From CALDTK01 sp963837005 (lineage in GTDB: Bacteria; Bacteroidota; Bacteroidia; Chitinophagales; Saprospiraceae): a DNA stretch of 64,000 bases. Shown piece by piece: positions 9,025 through 18,211 of the stretch (the first letter of the stretch is position 1; each line of letters starts with the position of its first letter). The DNA is taken from contig CAWIMC010000020.1 in assembly GCA_963837005.1 (NCBI GenBank), positions 546,782-610,781 of the forward strand, read 5' to 3'. The position numbers were made by a program, and so were the translations under genes. Below the pieces are notes generated by a model. That model made no database searches and was not told the origin of the DNA. It worked only from the letters and a program-made list of their open reading frames with translations.

Positions 9025-9501
9025 ATGTCCAAATTTTCTAAGTACAAGGGCAAGAAGCCCATGCCCGCCATCTCGACGGCGTCCCTCCCGGACATCATCT
9101 TTATGTTGCTGTTCTTTTTCATGGTGGTAACGGTACTGCGGCAGTCCGACCTCAAGGTCCGCGTCAACACGCCGTCCGCCACCGAGCTCACTAAGCTGGA
9201 GGAAAAGACGCTCGTCAACTATATCTACATCGGCAAGCCTTCGCCTCAGTACGAGGCGCTGTATGGCACGGCCCCGCAGATTCAGTTGGGCGATAAGATC
9301 AAGAAGGAGACCGACATCCCGTTGTTTATCGCGGAGTTCAAGCAGAACATCCCCGAGAACCAACACAACAAGATCACCACTTCGCTTCGCGTAGACGGTG
9401 ACGTGACGATGGGCATCGTAACCGACGTAAAGACGGAGCTGCGCAAGCAAAACCAACTGCGCGTCAACTACTCCACCAAGAAGCGGGGCGAAGACCTTTA
9501 A
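9025..9501 (+). CDS. exbD: ExbD/TolR-like biopolymer transport protein (second copy)
   Basis: 158 residues. A short basic N-terminus (KYKGKKPMPAISTASLPD) precedes one transmembrane helix (IIFMLLFFFMVVTVL) carrying the ExbD Asp at its start. The periplasmic domain differs from the first and third copies, so this is a distinct ExbD type. ExbB assemblies contain an ExbD dimer, so heterodimers are possible (inference). It lies 37 bases after the first exbD and is followed by a terminator-like hairpin, so the main operon likely ends here. Confidence 0.88.
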   Translation: MSKFSKYKGKKPMPAISTASLPDIIFMLLFFFMVVTVLRQSDLKVRVNTPSATELTKLEEKTLVNYIYIGKPSPQYEALYGTAPQIQLGDKIKKETDIPLFIAEFKQNIPENQHNKITTSLRVDGDVTMGIVTDVKTELRKQNQLRVNYSTKKRGEDL

Positions 9502-9840
9502 GCGCCCGAAAGACATAACCCTGCCCCTCAAAGGGTTGTAGCGGCCTCTTCGACATCTGTCGGGGAGGCCGCTCGTCATTTTAGCCCTAGGCAAACGCCA
9601 GGGCACGCCCTGATGGCATCTGCTTTACTGAGCCTATGGAATGGTCCGAGACCATCTCCAGCGCAGAGGCGCAACACGGTGCACACAAAGCCGCAAGAGT
9701 CTTTCTGACGTGCTCATCTATTCCGCTACCCCCTTTTGCACTGCGCCACTGCGCCGTTGCGCCACCGCGTCGAAATATCTCGTGAATACGCGAAAAGTAC
9801 CCTCTCCACATCGCAGCTATAACCCTCTTCATTTTCAGCC
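9502..9840. other. Intergenic region between second and third exbD
   Basis: This stretch contains the hairpin at 9539-9582, a region with GCGCAACACGGTGCAC-like half repeats, and three tandem octamer-like units of the CTGCGCCA type near 9739-9763. I see no convincing coding sequence. Confidence 0.5.
9539..9582 (+). terminator. Rho-independent-like terminator after the exb operon
   Basis: AGCGGCCTC and GAGGCCGCT form a 9-bp GC-rich stem, followed by CGTCATTTT. It sits 37 bases after the second exbD stop. Confidence 0.6.
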
Positions 9841-10383
9841 ATGTCACGCAAAACCCGCCTTACCGACCCTACCATCAACGCCTCCTCGATGGCGGACATC
9901 GCCTTCCTGCTGCTCATCTTCTTCCTCGTCACCACCGAGATCGTCGAGGACCAAGGCGTTCTCGTCCGCTTACCGCCCTGGACGCCTGAAGAGCCTATCA
10001 AGATGATTCTCAACCCCCGCAACCTCTTCGATGTCCTCGTCAACAAGGACGACGAACTCATGGTCCGTCGGGAGGTCTTCTCCATCGCGGACCTCCGCGC
10101 CGAGGCCAAGCGCTTTATCGCCAACCCCGAACAGGACCCCGACATGGCGAGGAGCCCTCAGCACGCGATCATCGCCCTCAAGAACGACCGCGGCACGAGC
10201 TATACTACCTACTTAGCCGTCTACAATGAGCTGCTAGCCGCCTACCGCGAACTTTGGGAAGAGACCGCCCGAGCCACCTTCGGCCAGTCCTACGACCAGC
10301 TCACCGACACCCAACGCGACGAGATCCGCGACCGCATCCCTCTGGTCCTATCGGAGTCGGAGCCGACCGGCTTCGGGCAATAG
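9841..10383 (+). CDS. exbD: ExbD/TolR-like biopolymer transport protein (third copy, paralog of the first)
   Basis: 180 residues, aligned end to end with the first ExbD. Shared blocks include INASSMADIAFLLLIFFLV, VEDQGVLVRLPPW, VLVNK(N/D)DEL, KNDRGT.Y, VYNELLAAY and RIPLVLSE.EPT. The remaining sequence has diverged, whereas about 100 bases around the helix are nearly identical, which suggests strong constraint or local gene conversion. The separate 339-base upstream region suggests its own promoter. A near-motif copy (GTTTTGGCGAAAGCT) follows at 10410-10424. Confidence 0.88.
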   Translation: MSRKTRLTDPTINASSMADIAFLLLIFFLVTTEIVEDQGVLVRLPPWTPEEPIKMILNPRNLFDVLVNKDDELMVRREVFSIADLRAEAKRFIANPEQDPDMARSPQHAIIALKNDRGTSYTTYLAVYNELLAAYRELWEETARATFGQSYDQLTDTQRDEIRDRIPLVLSESEPTGFGQ

Positions 10384-10451
10384 GCCTTTAGCGGAGATGC
10401 TTACCGCGAGTTTTGGCGAAAGCTGCCCCCGCGCCCCGGCGGCAGCCGTTC

Positions 10452-10480
10452 GAAATTTGAACTCCGAAATTTGGTATTTC
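10452..10480. repeat. AT-rich inverted repeat 3' of DUF4293 gene
   Basis: GAAATTTGAACTCCGAAATTTGGTATTTC contains repeated GAAATTT half-sites in inverted arrangement. It resembles the AT-rich ends of the longer elements at 30.7 and 39.7 kb and may be a remnant. Confidence 0.35.
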
Positions 10481-10485
10481 CTCTC

Positions 10486-10923
10486 CTATCGCAGCCGGTC
10501 CGCACTCCGCACCAGCTTCTCGTCCTTTCGGATGTGTCGCACCGCCAGCACCGCCATGATCGCTCCCAACAAGGGGAAAAGAGCGCCGACCTCTCCTTCG
10601 ATAGCCACGTTGCCCATCGCATCGCCGTCCTGCATGAACGCTAGCACACCGACGCCGTACGCGAGCAGTCCCGAGGCCATCGCCCCGAAGCTCAGCTGGA
10701 TTTGTAGCTTTCGGTTGGTGTACAGAAAGATGGCCGTTAGCGCCGCAAGTCCTGCGATCGCAAACAGGACGATCATCCCGACGCTGTCCATCGTGCTGAA
10801 CTCCTGGTCGGCGAGCACGGTATTCGGCACGGCGATTTCGGAGTCGGCAAAGGGCGTCAGGAAAGTACCGAGAAAGCTCCCGCTGCTGAGCAGCAGATAT
10901 ATGCTTTGGACGCGTTGTATCAT
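10486..10923 (-). CDS. DUF4293 family membrane protein
   Basis: 145 residues with four transmembrane segments. The N-terminus MIQRVQSIYLLLSSG is the DUF4293 signature seen in many Bacteroidota. Function is unknown. A promoter-like TACCTTCG box on the minus strand (10946-10953) lies 22 bases upstream. The 3' flank contains an AT-rich inverted repeat and a near copy of the 15-bp motif. Confidence 0.8.
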   Translation of the reverse strand: MIQRVQSIYLLLSSGSFLGTFLTPFADSEIAVPNTVLADQEFSTMDSVGMIVLFAIAGLAALTAIFLYTNRKLQIQLSFGAMASGLLAYGVGVLAFMQDGDAMGNVAIEGEVGALFPLLGAIMAVLAVRHIRKDEKLVRSADRLR

Positions 10924-10945
10924 AGTCGAACCACGTTATGGGCCG

Positions 10946-10953
10946 CGAAGGTA
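10946..10953 (-). promoter_or_regulatory. Promoter-like -7 box (TACCTTCG) for the DUF4293 gene
   Basis: Minus-strand TACCTTCG, 22 bases before the start codon, in the same CCTACCTTCGCSG context found before several other genes here. Confidence 0.4.
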
Positions 10954-11005
10954 GGTCTTCACCTGTAGGGTTTGCACCTTTACCGCCCGATCGGGCCGTC
11001 CGCCT

Positions 11006-13225
11006 ATGCTCCGTATTTTCGTCGTCTTGCTCCTCGTCTGCGGGTTCGTTGCCTCAGGGGTAGAAGCTGCTGCGCAGACGGCTGCTGTTCCGAGGCGGGA
11101 TACGACCAAGGGCAAGCCGGTCCAGATCGACTTCGCGGAGGTGTACGAGCGGATTGTCGAAGGTCCGGTCACCTACCAAAAGCTGTCCGGCGAGGTCGAA
11201 CTCAAGCAGGGCGAGATGTACATCTACTGCGACGAGGCCATCATCCGCGACAATGACTTCGTGCGGGCCAAGGGCAATGTCGTGCTGCTGCAAAACGATA
11301 CCCTCCAGCTGTTTGCGGACTCGATGCGCTATTACGTAGACCAGCAGTTGGCCTTCCTGTACGGGAAGGTAGTGCTCGTCAACGGCGTCCAGAAGCTTTT
11401 CACGGACTCCCTACGCTACGATCTCGCCACCAAACAGGCCCGCTATCGCTCGCGGGCGAAGCTGACCGACGGCCAGGCCCAACTCTCGAGTATGAGCGGC
11501 GACTACGATGTTAATGCGCACCTGGCCAATTTTCGGGACTCCGTCTTTGTGGTTGGGGAAGACTTTAGCCTCATCAGCGACACATTGAGCTTCAATACCG
11601 AGGCGCGGATCGTGTATTTCGAGGGGCCGACCGTCATCGCGACCTCGGACTCGAGGGTGTACTGCGAGGACGGATTTTACAACATGATCGACAGCGTGGG
11701 GGAGTTCAGGCGCAACGCACAGGTCGCGCGCGGGACGCAGCGTGCCCTAGCCGATGCGATCTACTACGATGGCTACACGGACGACTTTCGCCTGATCGGC
11801 AACGCGCGATTCGCAGACGAGACGCGTCGCGCAGTGGGAGATACGATCCGCTACAACGAGCGCACAAATAAGACTCAACTGCTCGGCGACGCCACCTTCG
11901 TTGATGGGACGCAGCGTGTCCAGGGCGAGCGCATCAACTACGACGGGGCTTCGCAAACCTTCACGAGTACAGGCCGCGTCGACATCAGCGAGCCGCCTTA
12001 CCTCCTTACGGCGGACTCGGTGTCCTTCAATGACTCGCTCGGATTGGCCTTCGTTCATGGCCAGGTGCGTTGGCGCGACACAGCGGCCCAGCGAGCGATC
12101 ATCGCCGAGGACGTCATCTACCGCCGCGACGGAGAATACGTCAAGGCTTTCGGGGGCCGGCCGATCTTCAGCACACTCGTCGAAACGGACTCGCTCTACA
12201 TCTCGGCCGACACGTTGCTGAGCTTTCGCAAGGCCTACGTGCTGGACACCATCTCGCAAACGCTGAGCGTAGGCGACAGTACGGCGGTCGACAGCATGGC
12301 TTTGGACGATGTAGGTTTGGACAGTACGGCTTACGCCAAAACTCGAGGTGACGCGGTTGATCCGACCCGTCAGGTAGACTCGAGCGGCCTCGGGGACTCG
12401 CTCGTCGAAAGCCTGGATATCCTCAACGGATTGCTTACCACACTAACTCCTCCAACGGCGCTCCCCACCGGCCCCGTGCTCCCGAACCGAGAGCTGATCG
12501 CCGACAGTCTCAGGCGTGTCGCGATCGACAGCGCTGGCTCGATCGAGGTCACCAACAAGATCGATCGCCAGACGATCGCGCCCATCTTAATGGACACCAG
12601 TGCCGCGGCCGAGGACTTTCTAACAGGGCGAGACACGGTGGTAGCACCGCCCCTGCCCGACAGCATCCGCCTGATTCTAGCGTACAACAACGTGCGCATC
12701 TACAAGCTCGACCTTCAAGCGGTGTGCGACTCGCTGGCCTTCAACAGCATCGACTCGGCGTTTACGCTTTATCGTGATCCGTTGGTGTGGTCCGATACGA
12801 GCCAATTCATCGCCGATACCATCACGGTGCGCTTGCGCAATGAGGTCGTCGACCGGGTGCTGCTTCGCTCGAAATCGCTGATCGTCAACAGTACCGACGA
12901 GATTTTCTACAACCAAATCAAGGGGCGACAGGTAGACGTCGACTTCTCGGAGGGGACCATCGCCGGGATGGTGGTGCGCGGCAATGCCGAGTCGGTGTAC
13001 TACATCCAGGACGAGGAGGACAAATCCTATATCGGCATGAACTACGTCCAGGCCTCGCGGATGCGCCTACAGTTTGACGCCGGGCAACTGACCGACATCT
13101 TTTTCTACGAACAACCCGAGGGGGCGCTCGAACCGATCCCGGCGATCGGCGGCGAGAGCAAACTGCTGGAGGATTTCCGCTGGGAGATCGAGCGACGGCC
13201 AAAGGGGAAAGACGATCTGCAGTGA
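11006..13225 (+). CDS. OstA-like protein (LptA/OstA-N domain)
   Basis: 739 residues with an N-terminal signal peptide (MLRIFVVLLLVCGFVASGVEA). Repeated beta-type segments of the form GxVxLxQxDTLxLxADSxxYxxxxxxAxxxGxVxLxDG run through residues ~60-360, the OstA_N/LptA jelly-roll pattern in Bacteroidota OstA-like proteins. Such proteins are thought to bridge lipopolysaccharide across the periplasm to the outer-membrane LPS translocon. The C-terminal half (residues ~400-739) is less repetitive with a second OstA-like block near 560-700. The gene overlaps the next one by a few bases, suggesting an operon with the BatE-like gene. Motif variant GGCTTACGCCAAAAC at 12328-12342 encodes AYAKT in the linker between the two halves. 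Confidence 0.85.
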   Translation: MLRIFVVLLLVCGFVASGVEAAAQTAAVPRRDTTKGKPVQIDFAEVYERIVEGPVTYQKLSGEVELKQGEMYIYCDEAIIRDNDFVRAKGNVVLLQNDTLQLFADSMRYYVDQQLAFLYGKVVLVNGVQKLFTDSLRYDLATKQARYRSRAKLTDGQAQLSSMSGDYDVNAHLANFRDSVFVVGEDFSLISDTLSFNTEARIVYFEGPTVIATSDSRVYCEDGFYNMIDSVGEFRRNAQVARGTQRALADAIYYDGYTDDFRLIGNARFADETRRAVGDTIRYNERTNKTQLLGDATFVDGTQRVQGERINYDGASQTFTSTGRVDISEPPYLLTADSVSFNDSLGLAFVHGQVRWRDTAAQRAIIAEDVIYRRDGEYVKAFGGRPIFSTLVETDSLYISADTLLSFRKAYVLDTISQTLSVGDSTAVDSMALDDVGLDSTAYAKTRGDAVDPTRQVDSSGLGDSLVESLDILNGLLTTLTPPTALPTGPVLPNRELIADSLRRVAIDSAGSIEVTNKIDRQTIAPILMDTSAAAEDFLTGRDTVVAPPLPDSIRLILAYNNVRIYKLDLQAVCDSLAFNSIDSAFTLYRDPLVWSDTSQFIADTITVRLRNEVVDRVLLRSKSLIVNSTDEIFYNQIKGRQVDVDFSEGTIAGMVVRGNAESVYYIQDEEDKSYIGMNYVQASRMRLQFDAGQLTDIFFYEQPEGALEPIPAIGGESKLLEDFRWEIERRPKGKDDLQ
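12328..12342 (-). repeat. 15-bp motif variant GGC TTAC GCC AAAAC
   Basis: Encodes AYAKT in the OstA-like gene; spacer change only. Confidence 0.85.
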
Positions 13226-14082
13226 AACATATGGGTGGTCGGCCGATGGATTGCAGGGGGATCTGGTTAGGGCTATTGGCTCGGACCCTTAGCCTTGGGC
13301 TATTATGGCTCGTAGGTTTTGGTAGCTCCCTCAGTGTGTCGGCGGCCTGTGCGTCGGCGTACGATTGTGCGGCCGAGCGTCTAGAAAGTGGGGAATTTGC
13401 GGAGGCGCGGCAAGCCTTTCGGGCAGTCCTTGAGGCGGGGCCGAGCGCCGCAGCGTACCAAGGGTATGCCGAAGCGTGCTTGGCGATCGACGACGTGCCG
13501 GGAGCTACGTGGGGCTTGCGAAACGCAGAACTCTTAGGCGGCACCGCAACGCTGAAGTCACTCGAGCAGCGCGTCTACGCCGATCTGCCGTCCGACCTAG
13601 TGCCCTTGCCGCTCGGAGGTGTCGATGGTTTGGCGGGCTACATGAGTCGCCTTGCTTTTCCGAATCTACCGGCACTCCTCGCACTGCTTGGACTTGCCAT
13701 CGCGGCAGTGCTTTCGATCCGGCAGATCGGCCACCGGCGGGACCAGCCTTTTTCGACCCAGTGGCCCGCGATTACTGGGGCGCTGCTCTTAGCTTTTCTG
13801 TCGTCGTGGATAGCCTTTCGGCAAAACACCCTCGCCCGCGCTCCAGCGGCGGTCTCGGTTGCCGAGTCGAGTGGGGTGGTAGACACTCTCGCCATCCGAA
13901 CGGCTCCTTCGCCGAGTGCCCCCAGCGAGCGTACGCTGCCGAGTGGGGTAGTGGTAGAGACGGGCGAGACGCTGAGCGGCTATACCGAGGTGGTTTTGCC
14001 GACAGGCGAACGCGGCTGGCTCCCTACTGATCGACTGTGGCCCATTCGGCCGCTCGAGCCGGTTTGGCATGAGGGTCGCTAG
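13222..14082 (+). CDS. BatE-like membrane protein (TPR, two helices, SH3-like domain)
   Basis: 286 residues. A signal-like helix (residues ~12-42) is followed by TPR-like helices (YDCAAERLESGEFAEARQAF), two transmembrane helices (LPALLALLGLAIAAVLSI and WPAITGALLLAFLSSWIAF) and a C-terminal SH3-like domain (VDTLAIRTAPS...GYTEVVLPTGERGWLPTDRL). This matches BatE-type aerotolerance proteins of Bacteroidota, although no batABCD genes are adjacent. The GTG start at 13222 overlaps the ostA-like stop; ATG codons at 13231 and 13246 are alternatives. Its last 59 bases overlap the convergent YpdA-like gene. The arm-swapped motif GCCTTTCGGCAAAAC at 13813-13827 encodes AFRQN just after the second helix. 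Confidence 0.65.
   Translation: MKHMGGRPMDCRGIWLGLLARTLSLGLLWLVGFGSSLSVSAACASAYDCAAERLESGEFAEARQAFRAVLEAGPSAAAYQGYAEACLAIDDVPGATWGLRNAELLGGTATLKSLEQRVYADLPSDLVPLPLGGVDGLAGYMSRLAFPNLPALLALLGLAIAAVLSIRQIGHRRDQPFSTQWPAITGALLLAFLSSWIAFRQNTLARAPAAVSVAESSGVVDTLAIRTAPSPSAPSERTLPSGVVVETGETLSGYTEVVLPTGERGWLPTDRLWPIRPLEPVWHEGR
13813..13827 (-). repeat. 15-bp motif, arms swapped (GCC TTTC GGC AAAAC)
   Basis: Encodes AFRQN in the BatE-like gene; both arms swapped, spacer and tail unchanged. Confidence 0.85.
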
Positions 14083-15076
14083 CGACGGCGGCGCGCCTGC
14101 GGGCGATGTCACCGAGGATGGCCTCGCCGTGGTGGCGGGTGTTCTCGATGAAGAGTTTGCTCGTCGCCAAACCCGCCTGAATAACGCCAGCTATGTAGAG
14201 CCCAGGTTGCCCGTCTACGGCACAGGTCTCTGGATTGTAGAGTGGCTCGCGCAGCTCGTTTTCGCGAAAGCGCACCCCTGATGCAGCTAGAAACTCGAAA
14301 TCTGGCTGGTAGCCCGTCATCGCGAGTACGAAATCATTCGGGACGCGGACCTCGCCGCTCGGGGTGTCGAGCACGACCTCGGTGGGCAAAATCTCGCGAA
14401 CGGTGGTGTTAAAGTGGGCGTCGATGCTCCCCTCGGCGATTCGGTTCTCGATGTTTGGCTTGATCCAGTACTTGACGCGGTCGTAGATGCGATCGCTGCG
14501 GATGGCCATAGTGACGGTCGCGCCCTTCATCCACGTTTCGAGCGCCACGTCGCAGGCACTGTTGGCCGCTCCGATCACCAGCACGCGCTGCCCAATGTAC
14601 AGGTGGGGATCGTCGTAGTAGTGGCGCACCTTGGGGAGGTCTTCGCCGGGTACGTCGAGCAGACGCGGCAGGGCATAGTAGCCGGTGGCGAGCACCACGT
14701 TGCGGGCGCGGTAGGTGCCTTTGTCGGTGACGACTACGTAGCCTTGTCCCTCAGGTGAGACCTCGGTCACGTCGGTGTAGGTGACGATGTCGAGTTGCTT
14801 GCTTTGCACGAGGCGGCGATAGTACTCGAGCGCCTCGGTGCGCGAGGGCTTTTCGGCGTGACTGATGAAGGGCACGTTGCCGATCTCCAGCTTTTCGGAC
14901 GTGCTGAAAAAGGTCATGTTGACCGGGAAGTGGTAGAGGCTATTGGCGAGCGGTCCGCGCTCGATGATGAGGTGGGAGAGGCCCGCAGACTGGGCAGCGA
15001 TGGCCACGGCGATCCCGGAGGGGCCAGCGCCGACGATCACGATGTCGATAGGGACTTGCGTTTGGCCGCTTTTCAT
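14024..15076 (-). CDS. YpdA-like putative bacillithiol disulfide reductase (FAD/NADPH)
   Basis: About 350 residues starting MKSGQTQVPIDIVIVGAGPSG. It has an N-terminal FAD-binding Rossmann motif (VGAGPSGIAVA), the segment FFSTSEKLEIGNVPF characteristic of YpdA, a second Rossmann motif (VIGAANSACDVALE) for NADPH, and a C-terminal GLYIAGVI FAD-binding motif. YpdA reduces bacillithiol disulfide in Firmicutes and similar proteins are common in Bacteroidota; the thiol used here is unknown. The 3' end overlaps the convergent BatE-like gene by 59 bases. An imperfect motif (GTTTTCGCGAAAGCG, arms CGC/GCG) lies at 14258-14272. Confidence 0.82.
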   Translation of the reverse strand: MKSGQTQVPIDIVIVGAGPSGIAVAIAAQSAGLSHLIIERGPLANSLYHFPVNMTFFSTSEKLEIGNVPFISHAEKPSRTEALEYYRRLVQSKQLDIVTYTDVTEVSPEGQGYVVVTDKGTYRARNVVLATGYYALPRLLDVPGEDLPKVRHYYDDPHLYIGQRVLVIGAANSACDVALETWMKGATVTMAIRSDRIYDRVKYWIKPNIENRIAEGSIDAHFNTTVREILPTEVVLDTPSGEVRVPNDFVLAMTGYQPDFEFLAASGVRFRENELREPLYNPETCAVDGQPGLYIAGVIQAGLATSKLFIENTRHHGEAILGDIARRRAAVASDPHAKPARAAEWATVDQ

Positions 15077-15142
15077 AGTGGCGTAAACGACGAGAGGACG
15101 GGAGGGTTGGTGCACTGGCCTCGCGGGGCATCACTCTCCTTG

Positions 15143-15186
15143 CAAAAAGCCCCCCGCCAGTACTTGTGTACCGACGAGGGGCTCCT
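15143..15186 (-). terminator. Rho-independent terminator for the DUF4331 gene
   Basis: On the minus strand an AGCCCC...GGGGCT stem is followed by TTTTTGC. It lies 29 bases after the stop of the DUF4331 gene. Confidence 0.65.
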
Positions 15187-15214
15187 TGTGAAAGGTGCTG
15201 TTTTGCAGATTTCC

Positions 15215-18211
15215 TTACAGCTTCACGAACTTCTGACTGAACGAGAAGTCCTTACCCTCGAGCGTGAAAATGTAGTTGCCTGCACTGAGGCTACCGACGT
15301 TAATGCCGGAGTCGGTGCTCGTCCATGGCTTCTCGAGTAGCTGTTGGCCCGTCATGCTGAACACACGGATCTTCGAGCCGACGATCAGTCCGAGGTCACC
15401 GTCGAGGCGCAGGTTAAGGATCTGCGGGGTCGGATTCGGCGAGAGGACAGCATTGATGACGCCACCGCCGACTTCGATGATGCCGACCACCGGATCGATC
15501 TCGACCAGAGCGCCCGTGAGGTAGATCGCCGAAGCGCCACCGAAGAGCGTGTTGTAGACCGGGGCAGCGTCGCCGTCGCCCGTTGGGTTGTTGAACACCA
15601 GCACGCGTCCGCCGCCATTGGCGCGTTCGGCCACGTAGATCTGGTTGCTCACCTTGTCGTAGGCTACGTCGACGGGATTGCCGAGGAGACTCGAAGGACC
15701 GGCAATTCGGAACTGCTCACCAGCGGAGACGATCGCATCGCGGCTAGCCTCGGTCCAGTTGGGGATCACGACGAGAGCACCGTCGGTGGCACTGCCAGCG
15801 TCACCGACGTCTGTGAGGATCATGAGGTCTGCGTCCCGATCGTAGGTGATGCCGTGGGTACGCACCAGGTCGTTGATGGTTACGACACGGCTCGCCATGA
15901 CGGCGGTCCCGGTTTTCTTGAAGAAGGTGTCGATGACGGCTACCTGGTTGGAGTTGTCAATTACCGCGTACAGCGTATTCACGTCGGCATGGACACCCCA
16001 GACGTTAAAGTTTACCGTAAAGCTGTTCTTGAGCGCGAGGTTAGTCCCGTTGCGCTCGTACACGACCAGCTTGTTGGTCTGTGCATTGGCGTCCGAGGCG
16101 TCCTGCACGGCGACGAGGAAGTCACCCGAGACACCGAGTTCGCGGCCGTTTGAGAAGTCCGAGGTGGAACTCGAAACGTAGGTCGGAGGGGTGGCCCCTT
16201 CGAGGTTGGCGCGTACCGGCGTGTAGGCGTCGATGACGTTGCTCGACCGGTTGAGCTGGTAGAGCACATCGGTCATGTCGTCGTAGAAGATCCCGTCGGC
16301 GTCGGTAGCGCGGACGGCGAAGTTGCTTGCGCTAAAACCACCGTCGGCGAGACGGTTGTAGACACCGACGCGGCCTTGCGTGTTCGACGAGACGTAGAAG
16401 CTCTGCACGGCCCGTGTACCAGCGCCGCCGCCAGCACCGCCCATGTTGGTCGCCACCTTACCACCGCACTCACCCGTCCCGCGGAAAGGTTGGGCTAGGT
16501 ACGGGAAGCCAGCGGTAAAGTCGCGGTCGTTGCGCTCGACACCCGTCGTGTAGGTCAGTACATTGAGGAGCTGTGGGGTAACGGGCGAGGTGCTCGTCGT
16601 TGGGTCGAAATCGTCGTACCACAGGCCGATAGCGGCCAGGACTACACCCGACACGGCCTGAAGCTCGATGCGGGTCACGTCGTCCTCGAGGCGGCGACCG
16701 TTCGGGAAGCCATCCATGTTCGGAATGAGCTGTAGGTCTTTGTTAGCATTGTAGCGGGCGTCGGTAAGTCCGAGCACAGCCGCCTGAATCAAGCCGAGGC
16801 TCGAGAAGTCGGCCGAGGTGCGTGCCGTAGCCGGGACGGCCATGTTGAGGCGCAGCATGTCCCCGCCGTTTGGCAGAAAGTTGTTGATGAACGGCTTACC
16901 CACAGCGAGGGGGTTACCTGCCTTGCCGGTTGCCAGTTGGTACGGCGCCAGGTTGGGGACACCCGTATGGAAAATCGGCCAGAGGTCCACCGAGCGGGGG
17001 AGCCCTTTGCCAGGCAGAAGCAGACCGCCGAACGCGGCTTCGGCGAGGGCCGTGCCATCGAGGGCGGGGTTGCCCTTCAGGCCAAACAAGCCATCCTTGC
17101 CGTTGCGGAAGTCGTAGGTGCCGAGACTCTTCGACTGGATGCGAAGTTTTGCGAAAGCAGGAACAGCCCCACCGAAGCGCGAGTCGTCCATGTAGAGCGC
17201 GAGCTCTGGATTGAAAAACGAGCTATCGAGCTGGGTGTCGGCGAGTTCGTCGTACGGCGTGATGCGGTTCCAGTAGTCCTTCAGGCCAATCGGAATGACG
17301 GCCTCGTTGGTGAGGGGCATCCCGAGGCGCGAAACCTGGACGAAGCTTCCGCTCCCTACCGGGGCACCGGTCTTCGAGATGGTGGTCGTGGCCTGGCGGC
17401 TCGCCGAGGCCCACACACCAATCACGAAATTGGGGTCCAGAATCGTGGTAGGGGTCGGGGCGACGCCCGCCTTGAGCAAGGTCGCGATCGGCACCTGGAT
17501 GGCGATGGCACTTACGTTAAAACAGGCGACGCCATCCCGCGGAGCGCCGACTTGACGTGGGCTATCTCCAAGGTCGAAGATGCCGCCGAGGTCGACGAAA
17601 AAAGGGTCGTCGGTATTGCCGGCGAAGACGCGCTCACCGCTCGTGGCTGCCGTGATCCCACCTTGAAAGAGGGCATCGTAGCTCGCCGCGCCGAGGCCGA
17701 CGCCGCTCTCGATGGTGCGGGGGCCGACGTTGGCCGGAGGTACGATACCGCGCTGGATGATGGTTTGGAAGCTGGCACCCCCATCGATGCTGCGCTCGAG
17801 GCGGTAGGTGGTCTTCTCGTTCTGCTTGCCGAGGCGCGCGTAAAAGAAGGTGGTCGGGTCCTCGTTGACTTTCGTAAACGTGAAGCGGTAGGTGATCTCG
17901 TCGCCGGGCTTGCTGGCGTCGTTATCGACGTGGACCTCGTAGCGGACGCTCGGGCTGAAGGAGTAGTAGTTCGGTCCGCCCTGTGGGAGCTGGAACGGGA
18001 CGTAGGTCGCGATCAGCGTAACGGTGTTGGCGAGGTCGGGACTCCGGAAGGCGTAGACGTCGACGTTGTCGGCCATTTGATCCATCGCGATTAGCGGGGC
18101 CTCGCGGTGGGAGGAGGCCGCGACGTGGAGGCTGGTGGCCAGTGCGAGCAGCAGGAGCAAGCACTGTGGCAGGCGTTTGGGGCTGGATAGCCCGGGTATA
18201 GGGTTCATCAT
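15215..18211 (-). CDS. DUF4331 domain protein with T9SS type-A C-terminal sorting domain
   Basis: 998 residues. After the signal peptide (LLLLLALATSLHVAA) the mature protein begins SSHREAPLIAMDQMADNVDVYAFRSPD, the hallmark of DUF4331. The middle part (residues ~640-900) looks like a beta-propeller of repeats around time-course or residual statements such as VAYDKVSNQIYVAERANGG. The last ~80 residues form a Por-type sorting domain: VLSPNPTPQ...LRLDGDLG...IRVFSMTGQQL...GNYIFTLEG...QKFVKL. It is therefore probably exported by Sec and delivered to the cell surface by the type IX system. Function of DUF4331 is unknown. An imperfect motif copy (GTTTTGCGAAAGC) lies at 17147-17159. Confidence 0.88.
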   Translation of the reverse strand: MMNPIPGLSSPKRLPQCLLLLLALATSLHVAASSHREAPLIAMDQMADNVDVYAFRSPDLANTVTLIATYVPFQLPQGGPNYYSFSPSVRYEVHVDNDASKPGDEITYRFTFTKVNEDPTTFFYARLGKQNEKTTYRLERSIDGGASFQTIIQRGIVPPANVGPRTIESGVGLGAASYDALFQGGITAATSGERVFAGNTDDPFFVDLGGIFDLGDSPRQVGAPRDGVACFNVSAIAIQVPIATLLKAGVAPTPTTILDPNFVIGVWASASRQATTTISKTGAPVGSGSFVQVSRLGMPLTNEAVIPIGLKDYWNRITPYDELADTQLDSSFFNPELALYMDDSRFGGAVPAFAKLRIQSKSLGTYDFRNGKDGLFGLKGNPALDGTALAEAAFGGLLLPGKGLPRSVDLWPIFHTGVPNLAPYQLATGKAGNPLAVGKPFINNFLPNGGDMLRLNMAVPATARTSADFSSLGLIQAAVLGLTDARYNANKDLQLIPNMDGFPNGRRLEDDVTRIELQAVSGVVLAAIGLWYDDFDPTTSTSPVTPQLLNVLTYTTGVERNDRDFTAGFPYLAQPFRGTGECGGKVATNMGGAGGGAGTRAVQSFYVSSNTQGRVGVYNRLADGGFSASNFAVRATDADGIFYDDMTDVLYQLNRSSNVIDAYTPVRANLEGATPPTYVSSSTSDFSNGRELGVSGDFLVAVQDASDANAQTNKLVVYERNGTNLALKNSFTVNFNVWGVHADVNTLYAVIDNSNQVAVIDTFFKKTGTAVMASRVVTINDLVRTHGITYDRDADLMILTDVGDAGSATDGALVVIPNWTEASRDAIVSAGEQFRIAGPSSLLGNPVDVAYDKVSNQIYVAERANGGGRVLVFNNPTGDGDAAPVYNTLFGGASAIYLTGALVEIDPVVGIIEVGGGVINAVLSPNPTPQILNLRLDGDLGLIVGSKIRVFSMTGQQLLEKPWTSTDSGINVGSLSAGNYIFTLEGKDFSFSQKFVKL

